Shown: positions 30,500 to 43,107, counted from the first letter of the stretch. The stretch: DNA of 64,000 nucleotides from Dasypus novemcinctus (GCF_030445035.2 NC_080683.1:96433675-96497674), one strand, 5' to 3'. The notes: a model not told the origin generated them from the sequence alone. Program-made: numbers and translations.

Positions 30500-31830
30500 A
30501 TATAGCCACATTGATTATTTACCATGTGCCAGACATTGTTCTAGGAGCTAGAACTGTATCAGGGGATAAATAAAGTCCCTGCCCTCTTAGAATTTGCATT
30601 CTAATGGGATAAGAGATAATAAATGAATAAATATAATACATTAGATGGCAATAAATGGTGTGGAAAAAATAAAAGAGGGTAGCAGGGACAGAGAGTGATA
30701 TGAGGGGCCAGGGTGGGGAAAGGCTATGCTTACTATAAGGGAGGTCTGGGCAGGCTGAGGGGGAGTGTTTGGGCTGAGATTTAAATGACGGGGAAAGTAA
30801 GTCCTGCAGAAACTTGGGGGCAAAGCTTTCTGGACAGAGGGAAGATCCTGGAGAAGAGAGAGGGTTTGGAAGACCACTGGGGGTGGAGGGGAGGAAGCAA
30901 AGAGGACAATGTGAGAGCGCAGAGAGGCAGCTGTAGCCCAGATCACACAGGCCTCACAGGCTGTAGTGGGGACTTACTGTATTCTGGGTATGACAGGAAG
31001 CCATTGGAAGACAGGTGTTTTTATAGGTGTGACTGAGAGGGCAAGAACCGAAGCAGGATTCAGACTGTAGGGTCTGAGTGAGAGGTGAGACATGACACAT
31101 CCTTGGACCAGGGTGGTGGGAGACGTAACAGGACAAACCAAAGGATTTCCTGGGATGGTCAAGATTTTTGGCCTCAGTCACTGGGTAAATTGAGCTGCCA
31201 TGTACCAAGGTGGGGAAGACTGGGGTAGAAGGAGGTCTGGGAGTTGAGTCTGAGGCACTTTAAGTGGGAGTGCCCATTAGATCTCTTAGTAGAGGTGATG
31301 AATAGGCAGTGGAAAGAGTCTGGAGTTTAGGGAAAAGGTTGGAACTGAAATTAATTATAAATCTGGAGCCAGAAGCTCAGAGATGGCATGTAAAGCCATG
31401 GGGGGAGGTGAGAGAAGGTAGGATTGCACATAGGAAGAAGAGGTCCAGGTTTGGGGCTCTCTAAAACTTAAAGGTTGGGGTCAGGAGAAGAATCCAGTAA
31501 AGGGGACTGAGAAGGAGCATCCAGGGAGGAAAGAAGCAAACCGGTGGTGTTTTGGATGCCTGGAGAGAGTATTTCATGAAGAAAGATGTGACAGGCTGTG
31601 TCAAATTCTGAGAGCAAGAAGATGTGGGGTATAAATGAACAGTTGGATTTGGCCATGTGGAGCTCACGGTCACCATGACAGGTGGGGCTGGAAGAAAGCC
31701 TAATTGGAGACGATCCAAAAGAATGGGAGACAAGAAGAGAGGATAACAACAGAGACAATTTTTCCAAGGAATTTTGTTGTAAAGGAGAGCAAGAAGTGAG
31801 AATGAATGCTAAGGGTAAGTGAATAGGAGT
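30500..31830 (-). mobile_element. Long L2 LINE fragment with decayed ORF2 C-terminus
   Basis: Plus strand starts with ccatgtgccagacattgttc and proceeds through antisense L2. In reverse, the decayed frame near 31208-30954 keeps traces of the end of L2 ORF2, where intact copies have an NLGVILDSSL-like motif. Stops and frameshifts are many. At about 1.3 kb it is the longest old LINE in the window. Confidence 0.7.
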
Positions 31831-31879
31831 TTATCTAAATATTGATGTATTTCCTTCCTGAAAATTAGAAATCAATTCA

Positions 31880-32035
31880 ATTGTTACCTCACATTTATGT
31901 AGTAATACTTCGAGTCTAAAAAGTCTTTCACATACTTGGGTCAGATAGTTCATACAACACTGTAACACATTTCAATGAGGAAAAAAACTGAGAGGCAAAG
32001 TGACTTGCTTGAGTATAGAGAACCAGATGTGCAAG
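31880..32035 (-). mobile_element. MIR fragment
   Basis: Antisense MIR order: tttatgtagtaatacttcga, caatgaggaaaaaaactgag, aggcaaagtgacttgcttga. Confidence 0.6.
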
Positions 32036-32166
32036 GGAGGTCCTCTTGCACCAAGTTAGAATGAAGTCGTGGAAAGGATACACATTCCCAGATTGTTTAA
32101 ATGAAGTGCTGTAAAGAACTATATTAACCGTGGATGCTCTTTTCCATATCCAACAAGACTAAGTCA

Positions 32167-32403
<237 letters not shown>

Positions 32404-33054
32404 CTAAATAGTTGACATGAAAGAGACAGCTTTCGAATAATGACATCTGCTAATAACTCACTTTGAATATTTAAAAATTGAGTATTATTGTCTTTGAATG
32501 GCTACTAGTTTCAGGCTTTCTTTGACTTCTAGCTCTAAATTGAAAATCAGTTTTGACTTAAGTCAGAAATTGCTGGGTCCTCACTACTGTCGAACAGACA
32601 AATATTTAGGAAGGTACAGGTGCTACATAAGAGATGTATAATCATTCCAAGTAGAAAATAAAACAATATCAGACCAAAGAGACAACCCCACCATGCCAAA
32701 ACCCCATGTACAGATCTTTGACATTTTAGTATCAGCTTGAGAGTCCATGGAATTTTATAGACACTCACAGTATATGTAAAATTTTACTTGGAAATAGGAT
32801 GCCTTTTAAAAACTCATTAATTATATACTCATGTCACTCTCTCCAAATCATCCCTCCTTCTATTGGAATTCCTTTCACATTTCTCTCTTCATACTATTTT
32901 ATATATTTGATAAGGTACTCATTCATTCCCCTGTCCTATTTAATCTATGTTCAAGAGGATCAACAAAATCAAATAATTCAAATCAAGAAGTGGTCAAAGG
33001 CATGAGCTTCAAAAATTAGTGACTTGGAGGAATGCCTTTTTAAAGTAGTCCTAA

Positions 33055-33081
33055 ACACACACACACACACACACACACACA
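33055..33081. repeat. (CA)n microsatellite
   Basis: About 13 uninterrupted CA units. Confidence 0.9.
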
Positions 33082-33299
33082 AAGTGGCTCTTGAGACATG
33101 GTCATACACTTGGGTAGAGTTGATTTCTGGGACGTTACTCAAAATTCTAAGACATATATAGTGATGCAAATAAAGAATAAAATCAATTATTCTCTTGACT
33201 AATAAATTCCCTTTCAGATACCTGAAAACCCACATTTTGGTTTCATTTTAGATGCACATTATTGCATGCCTGCTCTTTCCCAGGGTGTATATATATATA

Positions 33300-33560
33300 T
33301 TTCACTGGGTTACAAGAATGGTTACGATGAATAAGCCATGCAATCCAACATGGTGGAATCACAAAGGATTCTTTCTTTCAAGGAGACTCTGGAGTTGAGT
33401 CTTGAAGAACTAGTAAGAGCTGGTGAGGAAAGAATGGGGAGACAGAGAATCTGGGCGTGGAGAGAACGCACTGGCAGAAGAGCTAGCGAGAACTAGAAGG
33501 TAACCCCTGATAGTTGGGAATGGTGGGAAGGGAAGAAGGTGGGAAACAAGGCAATAAGGA
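33300..33560 (-). mobile_element. L2 LINE fragment
   Basis: Antisense L2-like text (ttcaaggagactctggagtt … gaacgcactggcagaagagc). Confidence 0.45.
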
Positions 33561-34198
33561 TATGATTGAAGCCAGGTCTGCAGGTTTGTGGACTTCTCAA
33601 TTTCCTCTTTCCAAGTTGGACCCCGTTAAATGTCCCCTAGATTTCCTAACCCACTCTCTTTTTTGCCTTACATTATTCACCAAGTCTGGTTAAACTCTTT
33701 CAGTTATTTCATTGCTTCTGCTGCTGAGCTGTTGCAGAAAGCTGAAGAAAAGGAAGATAATGAAGATAAATGGTGTCTGAAATTTCAGGCTGGCCTCATT
33801 CTTATTCCCTACTCCTTTTTGGAACTTTGAATTTTATTCCAAAACACAGATTTATATCTAAACTTAACAAAAAATAAATAGAACTAAAAGAGATCTGAAA
33901 AATCCTATATTCATTTATTTGAGAAAATGTCCTAATTTTATTAGGCTCTGGGAATGCAACTCCAGTTTTTACTTTCATGACTGGCTTAGATAAAAGGACT
34001 ATCCTATTATCCAAACAGGATGAACAGCTTCTTCCAAATTTTATTAGCATATGACAAATACACAAGATAATTGGTCATTAATTTGTTGTTATGACATTTT
34101 TTTATTCCAATCATTTCATCATTGACCAGAGTCTGTAGGTCTAGTAAGCAAGACCACACATTTTTATGATCTGGAGAAATGATCAAAAACAAAGTGCA

Positions 34199-34540
34199 GG
34201 GAAGTGGATGTGGCTCAAACAGTTGGGCACCCGCCAACCACATGGGAGGTCCTGGGTTTGGTTCCCAGTACCTCCTAAAGAAGATGAGCAAGACAGTGAG
34301 CCAACACGACAGGCTGGCACAGTGAGTTGACACAACAGGATAATGCAACAAGATGATGCAGGGAGATGACACAACAAAGAGACACAGCAAGGAAACACAA
34401 TGAGCGACACATGCAGGGAATGAAGGTGGCTCAAGTGACTGGGTCTCCTAAAAAGAAGATGAGCAGAGAGCAGACAGGAATTGCAAACAATGAGGGGTGG
34501 GGGGAATAAACACAATAAAAATAAAAATAAAAATAAAAAG
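34199..34540 (+). mobile_element. Dimeric DAS-type SINE
   Basis: Head ggaagtggatgtggctcaaa with ggtcctgggtttggttccca, a linker rich in 'gatgacacaacaaagagaca', a degraded second unit and an (AATAAA)n tail. Flanks resemble each other (aaagtgca / aaagtaca). Confidence 0.88.
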
Positions 34541-35131
34541 TACAACATAAAGCAGTATCAGGGTAAGAGGGTGAGGACTTTGTTCTGGAGAAGTAAAGGA
34601 CAGGAGGCAGAGGATGCCCTGCCCACTCTCCAGCATTTTTCAGTTCTAGGTATTAAAGATTTGCTGGCATACTCAGATGTGAAAGGTAACCATAAATATG
34701 TACTAACCTAAAACTCCAATTACTATTGGATTATCCACCCATACATCCCTTGCCATTAATGTAGTTAAGCAAGAGAAAACCAGAGTTGTACTGAAAAATT
34801 TTCTGTACAATAAATATTTTAAGGAGCTATATAATCTACCCCTCTCCTTCTTTGTACACATTCATATTAGAAGGAAAACAACAGCTTTTTCTAAGCCTAT
34901 TTAATTATATGGGAAGCAAGAACATTAAAAGCACTAGCAAAGGATATGTCATGCTAATAGAAAGCTTAGAATACACTGTATGCTTATATGAAAGATTTGG
35001 GTGCCATTCTTTTAACATACAGGTTTAATGCACAACAATAAAGCTACTCAGAAGATTAACGGTTCCACTGGCTCTTCACTATAAGTCAGGGAAGGCATTC
35101 AAGAAATCAGAGAGGCACAACTATATCTAGA

Positions 35132-35325
35132 TTTTCTTTTTCTTTTTTTTTTTTTGCAGTACTGGGGGCCGGGGATTGAACCCAGGACCACATCAGCTTC
35201 CCTGAGTTGGTTTTTTGTCTGTTTTGCTCGTCTTTTTTTTTTTTTTTTTAGGAGGCACCAGGAACTGAATCTGGGCTCTCCCATGTGGGAGGTGGGCACT
35301 CCACCACATGAGCCATATCTGCTCC
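35132..35325 (-). mobile_element. Dimeric DAS-type SINE
   Basis: Reversed tRNA-like units with T-rich tails (T12 and T16). Flanks atatctagatttt and atacctggatatt are an imperfect duplication. Confidence 0.87.
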
Positions 35326-35466
35326 ATATACCTGGATATTTTTTTTAAAAGCCTTTTAAATATCTTGCTTTCTTAGGAAAGCTGCAAATACCTGGGGATT
35401 AGCATGGGGGAGAGGATGGAGCCCACGCCATGGGGCAGGATCCTCCCCACCATCACAGCTAGAGAG

Positions 35467-35514
35467 TGAGTGTGTGTGAGTGTGTGAGTGTGTGTGTGTG
35501 TGTGTGCGCGTGCA
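35467..35514. repeat. (GT)n-rich microsatellite
   Basis: Interrupted GT/GAGT run ending gcgcgtgc. It explains the His-Thr repeats in the reverse open frame at 35356-35874, which is not a gene. Confidence 0.9.
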
Positions 35515-36462
35515 TTGTTTGGGGGGGAATGGATGCCTTTTTTCTCGTATTGCAAACTTATACTGAATCAAAATGAAGTTCTGGTCACTCACAAAAATGA
35601 GGAGATGAACAGGATAATCGTTAAGTTCTTTTTTTGTCTCCAAATTCTCTGAGTTTATTGAGAAATCTATATATTTGTTTGGGTCTAATTTCTTTAATGA
35701 TATAGAAGGAAAGTAGACATTTGACACTAAGATGGTAGATTTGGGACAAAGAGAAATGAGCCCATTGAGAATTCTGCTCCCTCGGCTGGGGCTGGGTGGG
35801 CTGGCCTGGTGTCCCGGGTATTCCAAGTTACCAAAGGCCAGGCATTCTAGAGCTCTGGTCAAAATGACTCTCATCTGCTTGGGTGGGGAGATTTAAAATG
35901 TCTATAACTTATACTTTCTTCATCAACTATGAAGGCAGTTGTAGTGTTCTTTATTGGCCTCTTTTATAAACACTAAGAGCATCTTAGAAAAATTATTTTA
36001 AAGATAAAACACTAGTTTGTGTTCAGAAGCTATTAGTTCCATAAGGCAGGCCTGAAAGGGAAGAATATTTAAATATTCCCAATCTTGCTATAATGACTAC
36101 ATTTGAAGCCCAAATGATGAGTGAGCATATGGAAATGTATACACAAAAAGACAATTAACATGATCTGGGAGTTGCCAGGGGTTTGGTCCAAAGAATCCTG
36201 GCACAGAACTTCAAATTTTTAAAAATCACTCTAATTTCATTTATTTCTATTCTTCCAATCCCTAGTTCTTCCATTTTAAATTGGAGCTTTATATAATTTC
36301 ATTTTAAAATTTAGTTTAAAATGTTTAGTAATCTGCAAAGGTAGTAATTCTTTGAAAACAGAACATAGAGCAACAAAATAACTGTTTCTGGCAACTGTAA
36401 TTAGAAAAATGTCTTTAAAAGAAGTGAGCCACTATGATTCTTTTGAAAATACAGAATACTGT

Positions 36463-37045
36463 TGTGGCAGTTTGAAATTATTTCATGAATCCCAAAAAGT
36501 GAAAGATTATGATTGTGGACTGGTTCAATTTGGTGGGTGTGAGATCTTTTTTCAATTGGATAAATCAGTGAGGGGGACTCAGGTTGCATCTCTGCCCTCT
36601 CACTGGATCTGATAAAAAATGGAGATAACCAGAAAAGAGAGCTCCTCCCTATTGGATACTGCCGTGTGACAGAAAGGAGAGGCTCAAGCAGCTAAGGCCC
36701 CAGGGAGAGATAAGTCATTTGGCTCAGAGCCTGCAGCTGAAATGGTAAGAAAGCAGAATGGCTGAGGCTCTCTTGGAGAGGCTTGGGATGGGTGCCTGCT
36801 GGTTGCCTTTAGCTGAGCTCCAGGAGACAGCATAGCCTGGAGAAGGTAGAGACCAGGCAGAGACTGCTGGTCATCTTGCTAAACACGTGGCAGCTGACTT
36901 GGGTGGGACAGCACCTCTTATGGTGCCTTGAATTGGACCTTTCACGGCCTTGGAACAGTAAGCTTTTACCCTAAATAAATACCCTTTACAAAAGTCAAAA
37001 CATTTCTGGTACTTTGTATTGGCAGCCCTTTGGCAAACTAAAACA
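36463..37045 (+). mobile_element. MaLR-like solo LTR (intact length)
   Basis: A 583-base LTR, TGTGGCAGTTTGAAATTA … GGCAAACTAAAACA. Near-matching 5-base flanks are actgt (36458-36462) and actat (37046-37050). AATAAA occurs near 36974, followed by accctttacaaaagtcaaaa. The best complete reference copy of this family in the window. Confidence 0.8.
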
Positions 37046-38239
37046 ACTATTTTATTGCTCTAATGACTATAATGTAGATAGTTTATTAGCAAGGATACTA
37101 CCACATCCTACTGTACTCAAAAAGAAGAAAGTATAATTGTATACTGACTCCATAGCTCTGATACACAATGGGCATTTATATGCTTTTCCTTCTGTTTCCT
37201 GGGAAGGGTTAATAGAGTCTCAGAAAGGAACTACATCCTAATGATGACATTCTATACATATTTGAAACCCATGTGAGAGCTACTCTTTTCCTAGAGTCTG
37301 TAATGATTCAGTAGCTGGAGGGTTGCCCTGAGTTGATGCTGTGTCTCTTCAAAATGATCTTAAACAGAGGTACCTGAAATTATATGTTATAGTAACTGCT
37401 CAAATACAATTTGGATCACTAACAATGTATTTGGCTACCTAGTATAATTGATACAGCAAATAATTTACAGTACAATTGACTCAATTAAAAAAATCACCAG
37501 AGGAATATATAAACAAAGCATTAAAAAGTTATAAAGTCTTGATTAGCTATGAATTTCAATTTATTTTTCCTTGCTGCTTGCTATTCTATGTAAAATGGGA
37601 AATCGGCCAATAAGGAATTTTCTTGAGGGTTCTTGCCTGAATAATTTCTGCTCAGCTGATCAGTAAACAAACTCCCTTCAAGGTCATTGTGCAGAATATA
37701 GTTTGCTCCTTGGGGCTGTGGAGTCAACAGGTTTTGGAAGAAAAAAAAAAACAACTCCTTCCATCCCGTAAATTATGGTAAAGCTTTATTACTCTTCTAT
37801 GCAACAAGATGAGTACACAGAGATATTTAATTCGAAAGAGCAGATAATTCAATATTATGGGATTTTAGCATAAATTAGGAAACTCTAATTAATTAGAGAG
37901 TTCATGAATGTTTGTTTCATTTACTTTCATTTCCAAAGCTAGCTGATTTTGAGATAAAACAATTTCAACTTCACTCATCATAAATGCCTACCTCCTGAGA
38001 GCTTCCCTCAGTACCCCTCTTTCAAGTTTATAATCTAAGACCTGACTAAGATTTGGACCAACAATTCTGGGGGACTGGCATTCTAGGATTAACCAAGATT
38101 CTATTGCAGCTCATCTATAGAAAATCTGACTGGAGGACATATTACCAGGGAAAGATATGAGATAAAGAGCAAGCAGCTGACTTAACTAAAATCATAATCC
38201 ATAGCATACTGCTTCTGAACGGTATTGGAAGAATTTTGC
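37046..38239. other. MAN1A1: Intron, nothing recognised
   Basis: AT-rich unique-looking sequence between an LTR and a SINE. Confidence 0.45.
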
Positions 38240-38253
38240 CAGGGTGAAACTTT

Positions 38254-38680
38254 AAAAAAAAAATTTTTTTTAAAAATTTCTCTCCCCGTCCTCCCTTCTC
38301 CCCAAGCCCCTCCCCCGCCTTGTCTGCTCTGTGTCCATTTGCTGCGTGTTGTTCTTTGTCCGCTTCTGTTGTTGTCAGCGGCACAGGAATCTGTGTCTCT
38401 TTTTGTTGCGTCATCTTGTTGCGTCAGCTCTCCGTGTGGGTGGTGCCATTCCTGGGCAGGCTGCACTTTCTTTCGCGCTGGACAGCTCTCCTTACGGGGC
38501 ACACTCCTTGAGCGTGGGACTCCCCTATGTGGGGGACACCACTCTGTGGCACAGTACTCCTTGCATGCATCAGCACTGCGCATGGGCCAGCTCCACACGT
38601 GTCAAGGAGGCCCGGGGTTTGAACCACAGACCTCCCATGTGGTATACGGAACCCTAACCACTGGGCCAAGTCTGCTTCCC
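38254..38680 (-). mobile_element. Full-length dimeric DAS-type SINE
   Basis: Reverse-oriented long SINE (gggaagcagacttggcccag head on the minus strand). Bounded by AGGGTGAAACTTT duplications at 38241-38253 and 38681-38693. GC-rich with many CpG-derived sites, suggesting a fairly young copy. The 162- and 138-residue open frames here are artefacts of the repeat. Confidence 0.92.
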
Positions 38681-39513
38681 AGGGTGAAACTTTTTAACCA
38701 AGGTCCAAAATAATGTTTTAAAATCAGCCTTAACTTGCTCCATCTTTTGGGCAATTATTTTAGACAGGGTTGAAATGGAATATTTCTTATTTTAGTTTAT
38801 TCTGAGCCTCTATACTGCTGTCCTTGAATTTGACTATCTTGGATTGGGGAAAGAGGTTTTTAAGAAAACTGAGATGGTGGGAGCCCGCTCAGGCCTTAAG
38901 TAACCTGCTCTGGGAGTCCAAAGGCACCATAAATTCTCTCTTTTCCTACCGTCCTTTGCAAATGATTTCCTTGCTAACCACTAGCAACAGACTACAGATA
39001 AGCTGAATGCAGTTTCTGCTCAGTTACTGGGCAAATTGAAATATCCTCATCTTATGTTCAGGTAACACCACTATAAAGGATAGCAGAGCTGATGAGAGAG
39101 CACTTTGGTACATTTAAGATATGTGTGCAAGCACATTTACTTTATTTTACTTAAAAAAAATCTTATTCTATGTGTTGCCTTAAATATACATGTGACAGTT
39201 TGAAGTTGTTTTATGAATCCAACTAATCCATTCCTGTGGGTTTGGGGTGCTTTTGATTGGACTATATCACTGAGATGTGACTCAGGTTGGATCTCCACCC
39301 TCTTATTGGAGCTTTATATAAAGAGAGATGCACAGAGAGACACCGAGAAAGGAAGCTACCATTTTGACCCTACCAGGACCCTTGAGGATCTCCAGCAGCC
39401 AAAGCTTAGAGAAGAAGCCCCCAAGAGGTTAAGCCTACTAAGCAGCTCAAGGCCGAAAAGACAGTTATATGCTTGATAGCCCACAGCTGAATTCTGGAAG
39501 AAAGTGGAGTAGC

Positions 39514-40015
39514 TGTATTAATCAGTCAAAGGGGTGCTGATGCAAAATACCAGAAATTGGCTGGTTTTTATAAAGGGTATCTATTTGGGGTAGGAGCTTA
39601 CAGCTACCAGGCCATAAAGCATAAGTTACTTCCCTCACCAAAGTCTTCTGCCACATGGTGAAGCAAGGTGGCTGCTGATGGCTGCCAGGGTTCAGACTTC
39701 CTGGGTTCCTCTCTTCCTGGGGCTTGCTTCTCTTTCCTCACAGCCAAGTTCCTCTGTGTGCTTACTTCCCAGGGCTTCAGCTCAAGACTCCAACTTTCCT
39801 TCTCTGCAGTGCAGTTTCTCTGAGTCCCCACCCCTTGGGTGCAGACTCAATGTCCTACTGACATAGCCCAATCAAAGCCTTAATCATTATTTAATCAGGT
39901 AAAAGTAAAACGTCTATATCCGATACACTCTTAATATGCCCAGAGGAAAAAATCAGTTTACGAACATAACCCAATATTTCTTTTTGGAATTCATCAATAA
40001 TATTAAACTGCTACA
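39514..40015 (-). mobile_element. Reversed MaLR-like LTR nested in an LTR
   Basis: A 502-base element, TGTATTAATCAGTCAAAGG … TTAAACTGCTACA. Perfect 5-base duplications GTAGC lie at 39509-39513 and 40016-40020. It is the same family as its host in the opposite orientation and the sister of 23806-24451. Confidence 0.88.
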
Positions 40016-40219
40016 GTAGCTGAAACTGAGAAAGGAGGCCCTGAAAGAGACTAGCCTTCTGCCTGGTTGCCTACAGCTGACCTCCAGGAGATGGTAGATT
40101 CTGGAGGGGAAGGCAAGGCAGGGACCTTGGCAGGGATAGGCTGCCATCTTCACCTTGTAGTAGGACACCAGGATCACCAGTAGCTGCCCTGGGTGAGAAA
40201 GCATCTCTGATGGTGCTTT

Positions 40220-40811
40220 TTTTTTTCTTTACCATGAAGGCATTTTATTTGCTTGTATGTTTTACATCCCTAGGAAAAGAATCCCAGGATTTCTCCTCCT
40301 GTGTGTTTTCACCTTGTTTCCTCACAGTCCATGATGCCAGCTGAGGTCGTCAGTGGGATGAAACCAAACTGGTAGGATGGGAGCAGATTATTTTGTAATT
40401 TTTCTAGATCTTCGAGTCACACATCAAACTGGGACTAACCAGTCCACACTTGTTTAACCTCCTGAGAGGTTCACAACAATTTTCCCAGCTCTGTGATCAT
40501 CAATGATTTCAAATTTGCCAATGTAACCATGCTTCATTACAGTTAGAAACCTGACAATGACTTTGGAGCACGGCCTGTTAAGAACCCGGTTTTTGCCTCT
40601 GTTCTTGGTATTGCTGATGCTCCTGAGAGCACCGGCCAGAATGTTCATGAGCACCGTTGTGGCTGCTTCCTGATGCTCAGCATAGTGTCTGAAGGGAAAA
40701 GCCTAGGGCCCAGAAGATCCAGGGTTAGTTCTCAACAACTTGCGAGCCTGGCATTATGCGGGCTTTCCCTGCTGAGTGACCTCAGCTCCTCAAGCTCCCC
40801 AAGCTCCCTAA
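40220..40811 (-). mobile_element. L1-mediated retroposition unit (RPS15A cDNA)
   Basis: The whole inserted unit is bounded by perfect 15-base target-site duplications CTCTGATGGTGCTTT at 40205-40219 and 40812-40826, with the poly(A) tail at the left end. This is the signature of LINE-driven retroposition. The unit carries about 154 bases upstream of the former start codon, more than a typical short ribosomal-protein 5' UTR. Confidence 0.9.
40270..40657 (-). pseudogene. RPS15A: RPS15A retropseudogene
   Basis: Processed copy of the small-subunit ribosomal protein uS8 gene (RPS15A), inserted in the outer LTR. The frame reads [20 protein letters not shown], then [20 protein letters not shown] and [18 protein letters not shown] before a premature stop. 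The rest of the coding region is still recognisable downstream in other frames, ending at GGATTCTTTTCCTAG. The start codon is ACG (40657-40655), one of two Met in VMMKHG is lost, and a deletion near LSGG shifts the frame. The coding span of 388 bases compares with 393 in the parent. An AATAAAATGCC 3' UTR and a poly(A) end (T run at 40217-40226) complete the retrocopy. It is non-functional as a ribosomal protein gene. Confidence 0.95.
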
Positions 40812-40994
40812 CTCTGATGGTGCTTTGTCATGGACATTTTATGGCCTTGGAACTGTAAGACTGCCCCCTAGTAAAATTCCCATTATAAAAACCAAACTAT
40901 TCCTATTACTTACTTTTGGCAGCCCTTTGGCAAAGTAAGACAATACACGATATTTTCCATGCCAATCAGTGTATATCATTGTTGTTGTGTGCTG

Positions 40995-41212
40995 TTTTTT
41001 CGTTGTTGTTGTTTTCTTAACCAGAGCTGGGGATTGAAACTGGGACTTCATATGTGGGAAGCTGGTATGCAACCACTGAGCCACATGGGCTCCTCTTAGT
41101 TTTTTGTTTGTTTGTTTACTTGTTTGTTTTTGTTTTTGGGAGGCACTGGGGCAAACCTGGGATCTCCCATGTGGGAAGCAGGCGCTCAACTGCTTGAGCT
41201 GCATCCACTCCC
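40995..41212 (-). mobile_element. Dimeric DAS-type SINE
   Basis: Two reversed tRNA-like units (… ctggggattgaaactgggac … and … caaacctgggatctcccatg …) with GTTT-rich tails. Confidence 0.88.
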
Positions 41213-43107
41213 TAGTTGTGGATTTTGACCAGATTTATAAGATTTTAAAGATTTGTAAGAACAAATAAAAATGTGTGCATAGCTTTTGGTAAGAACACAC
41301 AGATTCAGGGATTATTTTCAACAGATGCCAGAGAATAAAGCTACCAAACTACTCCTTTCTCATTTTCTTGCCTTCTGCCTACAATTTATGGTTTAGAAGG
41401 TCTTGAAAGCTGTGTTATGAAAGTCTGGCAACTAAAGCTTTAAAAATGTAAAGATTAGAAAAAATCATGAGAAAAGAATAAAGAGACAATGAACAATAAA
41501 GAGTAAAGAGGAAGAATATAAAGGAAAACTCCACAATAAAGACAGGTATTCTCAATAGGATACAAACAACTACAATGAAATCAGCATCTGCCTTGTTTTG
41601 GTCTTCAGTAACATCCTTGGATAAAATGTAGTCAGTGCTAAAGGATAATCTATGCTGAATTAGCTATAAACTGCCTTGTCTTTGTTATTTAATTTTGTAT
41701 GGGTTTAAGCTTATCTCCCTAACTGGAGAATAATATGTAAAGGCAGGGATGCAATTCTCTTTCTTTTACTACCAGTCCCCTTGACCCCAATAGCTACTCA
41801 CATAGCAGATTCCATAATCTGATAATTGTTGCATTTATATCTGGCAGCAACAATCCATTTTCAAAGTATTACTGCAGCTTATAGTATTTTTAATAAAATT
41901 CAAGAAATAATATGAGCAATGTTTATTACTTATAGTTAAAATATTTTACATGTATTGCCACTTTTAATTTGAATGTTCACATATTTTCAGATTCCTTATA
42001 TTACAGGAAAAAATATATCGAAAAATGTAATTTAGTACCTACCAACTTTTACAAAGTGAAAATAATAAAAATGGGTGACTAACATGTAACTGGTTCAAAG
42101 TATAAAGCAACTGGTAGAATTTTGATGGTAAAGTAACATTTTCTGGAATATTTAATGAGTATTGACAGACACAACTGTAGCTTCTTCAAAACTCTAATTT
42201 GTTCATTAGATAGCTCCTTAAAATGTTAAAAATGAAAACATCATTATAGTATTTTGAGACAATAAATTACATTCCTTTTTGTTTTACCTTTAAAGAAATA
42301 TTCAGATAAAATGAGTGCTGGTACCAAAACAAACAAACAAACAAACAACCTATAGCTTTGGGTAACTTTGTTTGTTAGGAAACATTATAAAATGGTAAAA
42401 TGAAAAACAGTATTGAGATAAGAAATAATCATCTCATTTTACTGTTGAGGAAAAGAAAAAAAATAAAACCAACCTTCCTTCTTTATCCTTCACTAATGGG
42501 GTCTGGGTTCTACATGGCATCAAGGGTACAAAGCAAACTTTAGGCTCAGAGACTGTTATATATTAAATAGGCCCAAACACTGCCTATCCTAATCCACTGG
42601 AGATAGAGGCTGGTGGTGTGAAAAAAAAGAGTAGGCTTATCTCTAGGCTTCTCTGAGAGCTGGAAGAATCTGGAATGTAAAGGGGAGAGGCTAAATTTAG
42701 GGTAATTATACCAGACTAAGATCAACCAGATTTTTCTAGACAAATCTGGTCTGAGATGAACAGTTGAGAAATAAAGCAATGAACTAGAAGGATGACTCCA
42801 GGATTTTATGAATGGGGGTTGGGTTACTCTTGGTACAAAATATATCTTAACAGCTGTGATGAGTGTCTTCTTTGCCCTTGAATGTTAATTTATGCAAAAT
42901 AACAATGTTTAGGGCCTATTACTGCCCTCACCCTATTCAAATTGAAAATGCTTTCCTGGATCCCATGAAGAAATGTATATTCTTAGAATTTAAGATTACC
43001 TAGGTTGTTTAGTAGTAGAATGCCAATGTGAGAAATGGCATGATTAGCTTGTATTGTTAGTGCCAAGAGAATAAAAACAAGATGATGGGATGGAGTCTGG
43101 CTGGGAG
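41213..43107. other. MAN1A1: Intron, nothing recognised
   Basis: AT-rich DNA with a short (CAAA)n run near 42330. No exon or nameable repeat. Confidence 0.45.

Larger units (their letters stand above)
39191..40942 (+). mobile_element. MaLR-like solo LTR holding two insertions
   Basis: Outer LTR, TGTGACAGTTTGAAGTTG … CAAAGTAAGACA. Perfect 5-base target duplications ATACA lie at 39186-39190 and 40943-40947. Removing the reversed LTR (39514-40015) and the RPS15A retrocopy (40220-40811) with one copy of each duplication leaves about 638 bases, close to the 583-base copy at 36463. Confidence 0.88.

Noticed and set aside
30641-31208. Reverse open frames in the 30.6-31.2 kb region as a possible gene
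   Set aside because: The region is a decayed antisense L2 LINE; the frames are remnants of its ORF2 end.
35461-35514. Short spaced repeats considered as a CRISPR-like array
   Set aside because: It is a dinucleotide microsatellite in a mammalian intron, with no spacer structure.
35356-35874. 172-residue reverse open frame with a His-Thr repeat
   Set aside because: The repeat is the (GT)n microsatellite read backwards; the flanks have no similarity to a protein family.
38182-38713. Overlapping open frames of 138, 162 and 108 residues
   Set aside because: They fall within a GC-rich SINE, where stop codons are rare by composition.
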